64,000 nucleotides of DNA from Geodermatophilus normandii (GTDB lineage Bacteria > Actinomycetota > Actinomycetes > Mycobacteriales > Geodermatophilaceae), in contig NZ_QGTX01000001.1 of the NCBI RefSeq assembly GCF_003182485.1, positions 3,302,001-3,366,000 on the forward strand, read 5' to 3'. Under the pieces are notes generated by a model. It saw nothing but the letters and a program-made list of their open reading frames with translations. It ran no database searches and was not told the DNA's origin. Within the stretch, counting starts at the first letter, position 1. Each line of letters starts with the position of its first letter. This document shows, one piece after another, positions 16,733 through 25,909 of this stretch. The translations under genes were made by a program, and so were the position numbers.

Positions 16733-18524
16733 GCGTCTCCCTCCGGGGGCAGCAGGCGGACCGGGACGTCGACGACGCGCGAGCGCAGCCACTCGCCCAC
16801 GGCCTTGGCCTGGGGGTCGAACCGGGTGCCCGCGGCGACGCCCTCGCCGAGCAGCCCGGGCAGCTGGAACAGCAGCGCCCGCAGGCCGGGCAGCAGCTCA
16901 CGGGTCACCGGCAGCGGGGCGGCCTCGGGGAGCAGCGCGCGCAGCCGGTCGGGCGTGAGGAAGCCGGCCAGCCAGGCGTAGCCGTCGTCGGTGCGGGCGT
17001 AGACGCCGAGGGTGGCCGCGCCGCCCTTGTCGCCGCTGCGCGCGCCGGCGACCCGGCCGAGCGGTGCCCGTCTGGTCGGGCCGTCGTCGTCCCGGGGCGG
17101 CGGGTCCGCGACCGCGGCGTCGTCGGGGACCATCGCAGGGGGAGCGGCACGGGGAGCGGCAGGGGTCAGGGTCTCGGTGGTGCCGTCGGGGAGGCCGACC
17201 ACCTGCGGCACGTCGTCGGCGGGCACCCAGGCCGCGGAGTAGACGCCGTAGGCCGACGGGCTCGGCGGCGCCGACGTGGCGTGGAACCCCGGGATGCTCG
17301 CCAGGCCCAGCTCGATGACCGGCACGGTGAACGCCTTGCCGACCCGGCGGCGGTCGCGGTCCTTGACCGTCACGTGCAGCAGCGCCGCGGCCTCCTCCTG
17401 CACGTCGGCGTCGGGGGAGTCGGTGCGGGCGAGGGTCACGGTGACCTCCTCGGCGCCCGCCAGCGCGGGGGCGAGCTGTCGGCGCAGGAGCTCCGCCTTG
17501 CGCTCGACGTCGAGCCCCGTGAGCGGCAGGGTCATCGTGTTGCGGAAGCCGCCGAGCCGGTTGACCGCGACCTTCAGCTCGCCACCGGGCGGCAGGCCCG
17601 GGCGCCCGAGACCTCGACCCGGTCGGGGCCGTCCGGGCGCAGCCGCAGCGTGTCGAAGCGGGTGACGACGTCGGGGCCGCCGTAGCGGCTGCCGGTGAGC
17701 TCGTAGAGCAGCTGCTCGGTGACCGTCTCGACCGTCACCGCGCCGCCGGTGCCCGGGTGCTTGGTGATCACCGACGTGCCGTCCGCGGCGATCTCGGCGA
17801 GCGGGAAGCCCGCCCGGTCGAGAGCGGCGGGGTCGGCGTCGAGCAGCTCGGTGAAGAAGCTGAAGTTGCCGCCGGTGGCCTGCGCGCCGCACTCGAGCAC
17901 GTGCCCGGCCACCGTGGCGCCGGCCAGCGCGTCGAGGTCGGCCGTGGCCCAGTCGTCGCGGCCCCAGCCGTGGTGCCAGGCGGCGGGCCCGACGACGAGG
18001 CTCGCGTCGGTCACCCGGCCGGTGACGACGACGTCGGCGCCGGCCTCCAGCGCGCGCACGATGCCGCGGCAGCCGAGGTAGGCGTTCGCGGTGAGCGCGT
18101 CGTCGACGTCGCGGTCGCCGGGCGGGCGGTCGCCGCCGCGGAGCCGGCCGCGCAGCGCGCCGAGGCGGGGCAGCAGGTCGTCGCCGCTGACCGTCGCCAC
18201 CCGGACCGGGAGCCCGAGCCGCTGCCCGAGCGCGGTGACGGCGTCGGCGAGGCCCTGCGGGTGGAGCCCGCCGGCGTTGCTGACGATCCGGACGCCGCGC
18301 TCCAGCGCCGTGCCGAGGCACTCCTCGAGCTGGGACAGGAAGCTGCGCGCCCACCCCGCCGAGGGGTCCTCCTGCCGCTGGCGGCCGAGGATGAGCATGG
18401 TCAGCTCGGCGAGGTAGTCGCCGGTGAGGACGTCGACCTCCCCGCCGTCGAGCATCTCCCGCATCGCGCTGTGCCGGTCGCCGTAGAACCCGGAGACGTT
18501 GGCGACCCGAAGCGGCGCGGTCAC
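16729..18524 (-). pseudogene. AtuA-like (DUF1446) protein gene, frameshifted
   Basis: Two reading frames together make one AtuA-like protein of about 598 residues. The first runs from GTG 18524 to a premature TGA at 17574 (316 residues, up to DRVEVSGAR). The second carries on from LPPGGELKVAVNRLGGFRNT to 16729. They meet at CCCGGG around 17596-17602, where one extra base would restore the frame. The N-terminal part includes GDYLAELTML and GRVTDASLVVGP. The C-terminal AtuA-like small domain includes ARSGDKGG. AtuA-type proteins accompany acyclic terpene/branched-acid carboxylase pathways but have no settled biochemical role. It is coupled by 4-bp overlaps on both sides, which suggests the locus is maintained and the break may be an assembly error. 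Confidence 0.8.
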
Positions 18525-19339
18525 GGCCGCGCGCCCCGTGCTCCTGCTCTGCCGAGCGGCTGCCGGCCCTCACCCGGGGGGCCGGCGAAGGCCTGCGCGA
18601 TGCCGAGCCACTCCTCGGCGGCCGGCCCGCGGACCTCGAGGGACACGTCGTCGCGGTGCCGGCGCTGGGTGACCAGCAGGCAGAAGTCCAGCGCGGGGCC
18701 GCGGACGACGTCGCCGGCGTCCTCCGGTCCCCACGTCCAGGGCTCGCCGCCGGGGCCGGTGAGCTCCACCCGCACCGGGTGCTCCGGCGCGGGCAGGCCG
18801 CGGACGGCGTAGGAGAAGGGCCGGGCGCGGACGCCGATCTCGGCGACCGAGCGCAGCCGGGCCGTGGCCGGCCGGTCCTGGCCCAGCGCGTCGACCACGT
18901 CCTGCCCGTGCGCCCAGGTCTCCATCAGCCGGGCGGTGACGAACGACGCCGGGCTCATCGGCGGCCCGAACCACGGCACCCGCGTGCCGGCGGGGACCCC
19001 GCGCAGCGCGGTGGCGAGGGCCTCCCGGCCGGCGCGCCAGTCGGCGAGGACCTCGGCCGGGGGCGACGTGCGACCCTCGCGGGTCAGCCGCTCCACGTAG
19101 TCGCCGGCGCCGTCGCCGAGGCTCCGCACGTGCGCGGCGAACCCGGCGGGGTCGGTGACGGCCAGCAGCGCGTCGCGGTCGAAGAACCGCAGGTGGTTGA
19201 CGGTGTCGCGGACGTCCCAGCCGGCCGCGGGCGTCGGGGTGAGCCAGCCGTCGTCATCCAGGGGTGCCACGCGGGCGTCGAGGTCGGCGGACTCGGCCGC
19301 CAGGTCGTCGACCAGCGCCTGCAGGAGCGCGCCGCTCAC
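18521..19339 (-). CDS. TIGR03084 family / DinB-like maleylpyruvate isomerase-type protein
   Basis: 272 residues from GTG 19339. The N-terminal half is a DinB/maleylpyruvate-isomerase-like four-helix domain. WDVRDTVNHLRFFD near residue 40 and METWAHGQDVVDALG near 145 hold the metal-binding His residues. The C-terminal part includes ELTGPGGEPWTWG. TIGR03084 proteins are of unknown biochemical role, and I recall them beside AtuA-like genes in Actinobacteria. It overlaps its upstream and downstream neighbours by 4 bp each (GTGA), so it is expressed with the acyl-CoA pathway. A thiol-dependent or metal-dependent accessory step is plausible only by inference. Confidence 0.8.
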   Translation of the reverse strand: MSGALLQALVDDLAAESADLDARVAPLDDDGWLTPTPAAGWDVRDTVNHLRFFDRDALLAVTDPAGFAAHVRSLGDGAGDYVERLTREGRTSPPAEVLADWRAGREALATALRGVPAGTRVPWFGPPMSPASFVTARLMETWAHGQDVVDALGQDRPATARLRSVAEIGVRARPFSYAVRGLPAPEHPVRVELTGPGGEPWTWGPEDAGDVVRGPALDFCLLVTQRRHRDDVSLEVRGPAAEEWLGIAQAFAGPPGEGRQPLGRAGARGARP

Positions 19340-20481
19340 GCCTCGAACCCGTCCATGCGGGCGAGCACCTGCAGCATCACCTCGTCGGCACCGCCGCCGA
19401 TGGAGGCCAGCCGGCTGTCCCGGAAGAACCGGGAGGTCCAGGTCTCCTCCATGTAGCCCGTCCCGCCGTGGAACTGCAGGCAGGTGTCGGCCACCTCGCG
19501 CAGCAACCGGCCGGCGGTCAGCTTGGCCACCGTGGCCGCGCGGGTGGTGTCCTCGCCGTCGACGTAGGACTCCGCGCAGGCGTAGTTGTGCGATCGCAGG
19601 AGGTCGACCTGCGCCGACAGCTCGGCCAGCCGGAACGCGACGTACTGGTTGGCCGCCAGGGGCCTGCCGAACGCCTGCCGCTGCCGCAGGTACTCGCGGG
19701 TGCGGTCGAGCGCGTACCGGCAGCTGCCCACGGCGCCGTAGGCGGCGAACATCCGCTCGACGACGAACTGCGACATCTGCTGCTGGAACCCGCGGCCGAC
19801 GGTGCCGATGGTGTTGGACACCGGCACCCGCACGTCCTCGAACCACAGCTCGGCGGTGTCGGAGGAGCGGTTGCCGAGCTTGTCGAGCTTCCGGGAGACG
19901 GCGAACCCCGGGGTGTCGGTGGGCACGATGATCTGGCTCATCCCGCGGTGGCCGCCCTCGTCGGAGGTGCGCGCCAGCAGGCACAGCCAGTCGGCCTGGG
20001 TGCCGTTGGTGATGTAGAGCTTGCTGCCGTTGATCACCCAGTCGTCGCCGTCGCGCACCGCGCGGGTGCGCAGCCCCGCGACGTCGGAGCCGGCGCCGGG
20101 CTCGGTGACCGCGATGGAGCAGACGGCGGTGCCCCGGATGGCCGGCTCGAGGTAGCGGCGCTTGAGGTCGTCGCTGCCGAAGTCGTGCAGCGACGGCGTC
20201 GCCATCATCGTCTGGACGCCGATCGCCATCGGGACGCCGGCGCAGCCCGAGCGGTGCAGCTCCTCGCAGAGGACGACGCTGAACAGGTGGTCGGCGCCCT
20301 GGCCGCCGTACGCGGGGTCGTACTCCAGGCCCAGCAGCCCGAGCTCGCCGAGCGTGGGGAACAGCTCGTGCGCGGGGAAGGTGCCGGCCCGCTCCCACTC
20401 GTCCACGTGCGGCGCGATCTCCCGCTCGACGACGTCGCGCACCATCTTCCGGAAGGCGTGGTGCTCGGGGGTGAAGCGCAT
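19336..20481 (-). CDS. Acyl-CoA dehydrogenase (first gene of carboxylase operon)
   Basis: 381-residue FAD enzyme oxidising an acyl-CoA to enoyl-CoA. Motifs are AVTEPGAGSDVAGL (about residues 123-136), QRQAFGRPL (about 275), and the C-terminal QFHGGTGYMEETWTSRFFRDSR. It is full length. It opens the seven-gene operon, and the dehydrogenase-carboxylase-hydratase order mirrors citronellyl-CoA or isovaleryl-CoA degradation: desaturate, carboxylate the gamma-methyl, hydrate. ATG 20481 has no strong Shine-Dalgarno, so translation may start on a short leader. A 250-bp divergent region separates it from the secreted TIM-barrel gene. Confidence 0.9.
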   Translation of the reverse strand: MRFTPEHHAFRKMVRDVVEREIAPHVDEWERAGTFPAHELFPTLGELGLLGLEYDPAYGGQGADHLFSVVLCEELHRSGCAGVPMAIGVQTMMATPSLHDFGSDDLKRRYLEPAIRGTAVCSIAVTEPGAGSDVAGLRTRAVRDGDDWVINGSKLYITNGTQADWLCLLARTSDEGGHRGMSQIIVPTDTPGFAVSRKLDKLGNRSSDTAELWFEDVRVPVSNTIGTVGRGFQQQMSQFVVERMFAAYGAVGSCRYALDRTREYLRQRQAFGRPLAANQYVAFRLAELSAQVDLLRSHNYACAESYVDGEDTTRAATVAKLTAGRLLREVADTCLQFHGGTGYMEETWTSRFFRDSRLASIGGGADEVMLQVLARMDGFEA

Positions 20482-20537
20482 GCGGACTCCTGGCGGATGA
20501 CGCGCGGCGAGCCCGCGGCCGGACTTGACGGTGGTGT

Positions 20538-20640
20538 CAGGTCTAGCAGCCCGGTGTGACCTGCACAACGATCCGGTGCGGACGAGCCGTCGCTCCGTTC
20601 GGCGCCGGCCTGACGAAGTTCTGCTTTCGACTGAGCAGAA
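20538..20640. promoter_or_regulatory. Two inverted repeats in a divergent promoter region
   Basis: CAGGTC (20538-20543) pairs with GACCTG (20558-20563). TTCTGC (20619-20624) pairs with GCAGAA (20635-20640). Both lie in the AT-richer 250-bp gap between the carboxylase operon and the secreted protein gene. They are candidate operators; no bound regulator can be named. Confidence 0.35.
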
Positions 20641-20731
20641 GTCCCGCTACGTTGTGGTCCACGGCACAGCGCGCGGCCGCTCCGGTGGCGGGCGGTGCCG
20701 TGCACCGGTCCACCACCCGAGGGGGAAGTCC

Positions 20732-21670
20732 GTGAGAGAAGCGAGAAGCCTGCGCTCCGTCCTGCGAGCCGTGCTCGTCGCCGCCGTGTCGGCGGTCCTG
20801 TTCGTGGGGCTCGTCGGCACGGCCAGCGCCGCTCCACCGAGCGATGCACAGGAGAACTCCGCCTGCGTCGGCCGCACCATCCCGACGAGCAAGATCTCCA
20901 TCCAGCTGTGGACGTTCGCCGAGTACATCGGCTTCGGGACCGACGCGGCCACGCAGGCCCGTCTCGAGGAGGTCCTCAGCCAGCTCGCCGCGATGGGCTA
21001 CCGCAACGTCGAGCCGTTCTCGCTGAGCGGCCTGACCGCGGAGCAGTTCCGGGCGCTGCTCGACGAGTACGGCCTCAAGGCCTCGGCCCGCCACGTCAAC
21101 GTGGGGACGCCGACTGCCACGGTCGACATCGCAGCGATCCTCGAGGAGAACCGGATCCTCGGCATCAAGTACTTCGGCTCGGGTGGTACCCCGAACCTGA
21201 ACACCGAGGCCGAGTGGATCGCCTACGCCCAGTACCTGAACGCGGTCGGGGAGCAGGCCCGCAAGGCCGGGCAGACGCTCATGGTGCACAACCACAACTG
21301 GGAGTTCACCGACGTCTTCAACGGCCGCACCGCCTACGACATCCTGATGGCCTACACCGACCCGAAGAACGTCGTCTTCCAGCTCGACCTCTACTGGGCG
21401 ACCTTCGCCGGCGTCGACCCGATCGCGCTGATCGAGCGCTACGGCAACCGCATCCAGCTGTTCCACGTCAAGGACCTCAACCCGACCCTGAACCGGCGGA
21501 TCGAGATCGTGGGCCGCGGCAACATCGACTTCGCGTCGATCTTCGCGGCGGCCGGTGGCGGCATCCGGTACTACGTGGTCGAGCACGACCCGCGCTTCGG
21601 CGACGAGACGTTCGACCCGTTCGAGGCTGCCGAGGAGGGGTTCGACTACCTCACCTGCAAGCGCGCCTGA
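20732..21670 (+). CDS. Secreted xylose-isomerase-like TIM-barrel protein
   Basis: 312 residues from GTG 20732 with AGGGGGAA upstream. A clear Sec signal peptide occupies residues 1-33 (basic start, hydrophobic core, cleavage after ASA). The mature part is a sugar phosphate isomerase/epimerase-like (AP endonuclease 2) barrel. It includes SIQLWTFAEYIGFG, GYRNVEPF, MVHNHNWEF, FQLDLYWATFAG, LFHVKDLN and a late VVEHDPRFG. The His, Asp and Glu residues in these strands are the usual metal ligands of the fold. Secretion of this fold suggests an extracytoplasmic carbohydrate role. Substrate unknown. It is monocistronic, ended by two hairpins. Confidence 0.85.
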   Translation: MREARSLRSVLRAVLVAAVSAVLFVGLVGTASAAPPSDAQENSACVGRTIPTSKISIQLWTFAEYIGFGTDAATQARLEEVLSQLAAMGYRNVEPFSLSGLTAEQFRALLDEYGLKASARHVNVGTPTATVDIAAILEENRILGIKYFGSGGTPNLNTEAEWIAYAQYLNAVGEQARKAGQTLMVHNHNWEFTDVFNGRTAYDILMAYTDPKNVVFQLDLYWATFAGVDPIALIERYGNRIQLFHVKDLNPTLNRRIEIVGRGNIDFASIFAAAGGGIRYYVVEHDPRFGDETFDPFEAAEEGFDYLTCKRA

Positions 21671-21671
21671 C

Positions 21672-21727
21672 GGAGCGCAGCACCGCGCTCCACGGGGGGC
21701 GGTCCCGGGTTCCCCGGGGCCGCCCCC
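21672..21727 (+). terminator. Two tandem hairpins
   Basis: GGAGCGC/GCGCTCC (21672-21691, 6-nt loop) is followed at once by GGGGGCGG/CCGCCCCC (21695-21727) enclosing a CCCGGG-rich loop. They begin right after the stop codon at 21670 and end before the patatin gene. Confidence 0.6.
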
Positions 21728-21761
21728 TCGCCGTGTCCGGCCCGGGTGCCACGATGCGGCC

Positions 21762-22613
21762 ATGACGGGGACGGGCGGCACGGCCTTCGTCCTGGGCGGC
21801 GGGGGAGTGCTCGGCGCGGCCGAGGTCGGGATGCTGCAGGCCCTGGCCGAGGCCGGCATCCGCCCGGACCTCGTCGTCGGCACCTCGGTCGGCGCGATCA
21901 ACGGCGCGCTCGTCGCCGCCGACCCGACGCCGGGCGCGGTGGACCGGCTGCGCGGCGTGTGGGAGGAGCTGGCCTCGCGGCGGGTGTTCGCCGGGTCGGT
22001 GCTCGGCCGGGTGGGCACGCTGGTGCGGACCCGCACCCACCTGCACCCCCGCGAACCGCTGCGGGAGCTGCTCGAGGACGCGCTGCCGGTGCACACGTTC
22101 GCCGAGCTGGCCGTGCCGTTCCAGTGCGTGGCGGCCAGCATCGAGCGCGCCGCCGAGCACTGGTTCACCGACGGCCCGCTGCTCGACGCCGTGCTCGCCT
22201 CCTGCGCCGTCCCCGGACTGCTGCCGGCGGTGGAGGTCGACGGCGAGCACTACCTGGACGGAGGTCTCGTGCACAGCATCCCGGTGGGCCGCGCCGTCGC
22301 TCTCGGCGCCGGCACCGTCTACGTGCTGCACGTCGGGCGGATCGACCGCCCGCTGCGGCCGCCGGCCCGGCCGTGGGAGGTGGCCACGGTCGCCTTCGAG
22401 ATCGCCCGCCGGCACCGGTTCGCCGCCGACCTGGCCACCCTGCCGGAGGGGGTCACGGTGCACGTGCTGCCCGCCGGCGACCCCGCCCCGCCCGGGGCGG
22501 CCAACCTGCGCTACCGGGACTTCTCGGGTGTCTCCGCACGCATCGAGCGCGCGCACGCCGCGGCCCGGGACCACCTGGAGCGGATCGGTGTCTCCCGGGA
22601 CGGAGGTGCCTGA
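21762..22613 (+). CDS. Patatin-like phospholipase
   Basis: 283-residue patatin-fold serine lipase/esterase with a Ser-Asp dyad. The oxyanion loop LGGGGVLGA lies at about residues 11-19, the nucleophile Ser 42 in VGTSVGAING, and the Asp in YLDGGLVHS near residue 168. No signal peptide is visible, so it probably acts on membrane lipids from the cytoplasm. ATG 21762 is the first in-frame start at the conserved beginning. It is followed 1 bp after its stop by the acyltransferase gene, so the two likely form a phospholipid-remodelling pair. Confidence 0.88.
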   Translation: MTGTGGTAFVLGGGGVLGAAEVGMLQALAEAGIRPDLVVGTSVGAINGALVAADPTPGAVDRLRGVWEELASRRVFAGSVLGRVGTLVRTRTHLHPREPLRELLEDALPVHTFAELAVPFQCVAASIERAAEHWFTDGPLLDAVLASCAVPGLLPAVEVDGEHYLDGGLVHSIPVGRAVALGAGTVYVLHVGRIDRPLRPPARPWEVATVAFEIARRHRFAADLATLPEGVTVHVLPAGDPAPPGAANLRYRDFSGVSARIERAHAAARDHLERIGVSRDGGA

Positions 22614-22614
22614 G

Positions 22615-23643
22615 GTGCTGCCGTCCCGCCGCGTCCGCCGGGTCACCGGCCCGCTCCTCATCGGCGCGCTGGTGCTCGCCGTCGCCCTGCTGCCCGTCCT
22701 CGTCGTGGTCGCGCTGGTCGCCTCCCTCTTCCTGCCCGGCCGCCTGCGCGCGCTGCGGCTGCTGGCCTTCGCGGTCGTCTACCTGGCGCTGGAGGTGGCC
22801 GGCCTCGCGGCGGCGGCCGTGCTGTGGGTGGCCAGCGGCTTCGGCCGCCGGCTGCGGTCCCCGGCGTTCCGCGCGGCGCACTACACGGTGCTGCGCCTGT
22901 TGCTCGACGTCGTCATGCGCGCCGCGCAGCGGCTGTTCGCCCTGCGACTGGTCACCGACGGGGAGTCCTGGTCGCCCCTCGACGACGGCGTCCCCGGCTC
23001 GACCAACGCCATGGTGGTGCTGTCCCGGCACGCCGGCCCCGGCGACTCGTTCCTGCTGGTCCACACGCTGATGAACCGCGACCACCTGCGCCAGCCGCGG
23101 ATCGTGCTCAAGGACCTGCTGCAGATGGACCCGCTGATCGACGTCTACCTCAACCGGCTGCCCAACACCTTCGTCTCCTCCGGCCCGGGCAGCGGGCAGC
23201 GCTCCGAGGAGGCCATCGCCGACCTGGCCCGCGACCTCGGCGAGGAGGACGCGCTGCTGATCTTCCCGGAGGGCGCGAACTCCACCCCGCAGCGCCGGAT
23301 CCGCGCGATTGCGCGGCTGCGCGAGCGGGGCCTGGTGGCGGCGGTGCGCCGGGCCGAGGCGATGCGGCACCTGCTGCCGCCGCGCCCGGGCGGGGTCGCC
23401 GCGGCGCTGCGCGCGGCACCGCACGCCGACGTCGTCCTCGTCGCGCACACCGGGCTGGAGCACCTGAGCACGGTCCGCGACGTCTGGCGGGGCCTGCCCG
23501 TGGACAAGACGCTGCACCTGCGCTGGTGGTTCGTCCCGGCGGCGGAGGTCCCGCGTGAGGAGGCGGACCTGACCGACTGGCTCTACCGCTGGTGGGAGAC
23601 GATCGACGACTGGATCACCACGACGTCGGCCGCCGGGCACTAG
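22615..23643 (+). CDS. 1-acyl-sn-glycerol-3-phosphate acyltransferase-like protein
   Basis: 342 residues from GTG 22615, with GGAGG 8 nt upstream. Two N-terminal membrane helices (about residues 13-40 and 48-74) are followed by a PlsC-type acyltransferase domain. It has the H-x4-D catalytic box at His 139-Asp 144 (RHAGPGDS) and the FPEGANST substrate-binding motif near residue 217. It likely acylates lysophosphatidic acid or another lysolipid at the membrane. It is coupled to the patatin gene. The chain is longer than classic PlsC, with extra sequence between FPEG and the C-terminus. Confidence 0.85.
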   Translation: MLPSRRVRRVTGPLLIGALVLAVALLPVLVVVALVASLFLPGRLRALRLLAFAVVYLALEVAGLAAAAVLWVASGFGRRLRSPAFRAAHYTVLRLLLDVVMRAAQRLFALRLVTDGESWSPLDDGVPGSTNAMVVLSRHAGPGDSFLLVHTLMNRDHLRQPRIVLKDLLQMDPLIDVYLNRLPNTFVSSGPGSGQRSEEAIADLARDLGEEDALLIFPEGANSTPQRRIRAIARLRERGLVAAVRRAEAMRHLLPPRPGGVAAALRAAPHADVVLVAHTGLEHLSTVRDVWRGLPVDKTLHLRWWFVPAAEVPREEADLTDWLYRWWETIDDWITTTSAAGH

Positions 23644-23832
23644 GCGCCGCGTCCCGCCGTCCGGGATCCCGACGCCCGGAGCTCCGCTCCCCCCTGCTCC
23701 GGTTCACGGAGCCGGGGGGAGCTCCAGCGGAGCGTCCGCCGGTGCAGGTTCCGCAGGACCCCCGGTCGCCTCGGACGGCGCGTCCCCGGCGGGGGGCTCC
23801 GGCGCCGGCAGCTCTTCGGGTGCCGACTTCGG

Positions 23833-23958
23833 GGCGGTCTCGGGCGCGGGGGTGGTCTCGGGCGCGGGGGTGGTCTCGGGCGCGGGGGTGGTCTCGGGCG
23901 CGGGGGTGGTCTCGGGCGCGGGGGTGGTCTCGGGCGCGGGGGTGGTCTCGGGCGCGGG
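23833..23958 (-). repeat. 18-bp tandem repeat, 7 copies
   Basis: Six identical units of ggtggtctcgggcgcggg (23851-23958) are preceded by one unit with a single mismatch (23833-23850). On the minus strand they encode the hexapeptide ETTPAP repeated. The unit length is a multiple of three, so copy-number change keeps the frame. Confidence 0.95.
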
Positions 23959-24200
23959 CGCTGCCTCCGGCGCCGGCTGAGGCGCCGACTGCTCGCTGGG
24001 TGCCGGCTCGGGCGCGGCTCCTGGCTCGGGCGCCGTCTCCGGCTCGGGTGCCGGTTCTGGCTCGGGTGCTGTCTCCGGCTCGGGCGCCGCTCCTGCCTCG
24101 GGTGCGGCTCCTGCCTCGGGTGCGGGTTCTGGCTCGGGTGCTGTCTCCGGCTCGGGTGCCGGTTCTGGCTCGGGTGCCGTCTCCGCCTCGGGCGCCGCTC

Positions 24201-24242
<42 letters not shown>

Positions 24243-25909
24243 GCTCGGCGGGTGGCGGCAGCGGCTCGGGTGCCGTCTCCGCCGACGGGCCGGGCGCCGC
24301 GTCGCGCTCGGCCGGCACCTCCGCCCCACCAGCGGGCTGCGGGGACGGCGAGGCCCCCGACTCCGGTGCCGCCTCGGGAGAGGGCCCAGGGGTGGGTGGC
24401 ACCTGCTCGTCGGTCGCCGGCTCGGGGGATCCCTCGGGCTGGGGCGTGGCCTCCGGCTCGGCCGTCGCCCCGGGCACAGGTGGTGCTCCGGTCTCGGGTC
24501 CCGACTCCGTCGGTGCCTCGGAGGAGGGGATCGGCCCGGGTGGCACGTCGCCCTCCGGTGCCGGTTGCGGGCTCGGCGGTGCCTCGGTCCCGGGTGCCGG
24601 CTCCGCCGCGGACGTCCCCGCCTGCGGCGTCACCTCCGGGTCGGACGGCTCGGAGGCCGGCGGGGCCTCGGTCTCCGCTGGGGAAGCCGGACCGGGCTCG
24701 GTCTGCGGCTCCGGCACCTCGTCGAGGTCGCCGGGGGCCTCGGTCTCGGAGTCGGTCCCGACGGAGGCGGTCGTGGCGTCGCCGTCTGCGTCGATCCCGT
24801 CGACCTCGGCTGCCGTGTCGGTGGAGGCGTCCGTGGGATCGAGCTCGGTCGTGGCCTCGGTGTCGACGTCGGTCCCGTCGAGGTCGGCGGGCGTCTCGGC
24901 GGCGGGCGCGACGTCGGTGACAGCCTCGTCCTGGGCCTCCGCCTCGGGCTCGGGCGCGGGCTCGGGCTCGGGGGCCGCTGCCGGTGCCGGCTCGGGTTCG
25001 GGGCCGCTGCCGGCGCGGGCTCGGGCTGGAGGACCGGTGCCGGTGCCGGTGCGGGCTCGGGCTGGACGACCGGTGGGGGAGCAGGGACGGTGTCGGGGGC
25101 GGGTCCGGTCGGAGGCGTGGCCTCCGCGACCTCCGGGGTCCCCGGTACCCCCGCGTCCCCGTCCGTCGCCGCGGGACCCCCGCCGCCCGACTCCGGGGGC
25201 GCGGGCGCGCTCGGGGGGCTCGGTGCGGGAGGCGCGCTGTCCAGCAGTTCGGAGAAGGCCCGGACGATCCCTCCTCCGGGCGGCGCTCCCTGGAGGGCCT
25301 GCGCCAACGAGGCGACCCCCGTCCAGACCAGCAGGACGGCGGCTCCCGCCGCCGTCCGTGCCGCGCGGCCGGGGAGCCGCCGGGCCCACGTGGGTGCACC
25401 GGGGGAACGGCTCGCGCCAGGCCGCCGTCCCGCCTCCTGACGCCGGCGGGCGAGCAGCGCCGCCACGGCTCCGGCCGCGAGCAGCAGGCCGGCCCCGACG
25501 AGGAACCCGACGGTGCCCGGACCACGGGTGCCCGGAGCGGCGTCCGCGACGGCGACCGTTCCTGCCACGACCTGGGCGCCCGCGGCGACCACGGCGGAGA
25601 ACAGCAGCGCCCCGGCGGCGGTCGCGACCCGCTCGCCCCGGGGGGACAGCCGGTGGGAGGCCCGCCTCGACGCGCCCGGGTGGTGGCTGACGACGGCTCG
25701 GCGGGGGAGCTCCCGGCGGAGGCCGCGCGTCGTCACACTGCCGGCGCCGCCCCGGGGGGAGCCACGTCGCCGTGCACGCATGGAGCCTCCCGGTGGTGGC
25801 GTCGGTGCGTGGTCGTCCGTCGGTCCCGTGCCGCGCCAGGATGGTGGCGCGCCGAGGGCGAGCGCAAGGAGTGCCCGACCTCCGGTCCGCCAGAGCCCTC
25901 CCGGCCGGG

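Noticed and set aside
23833-23958. Regular repeats that could suggest a CRISPR array
   Set aside because: Units are contiguous 18-bp copies without spacers and keep a reading frame, so this is a coding tandem repeat.
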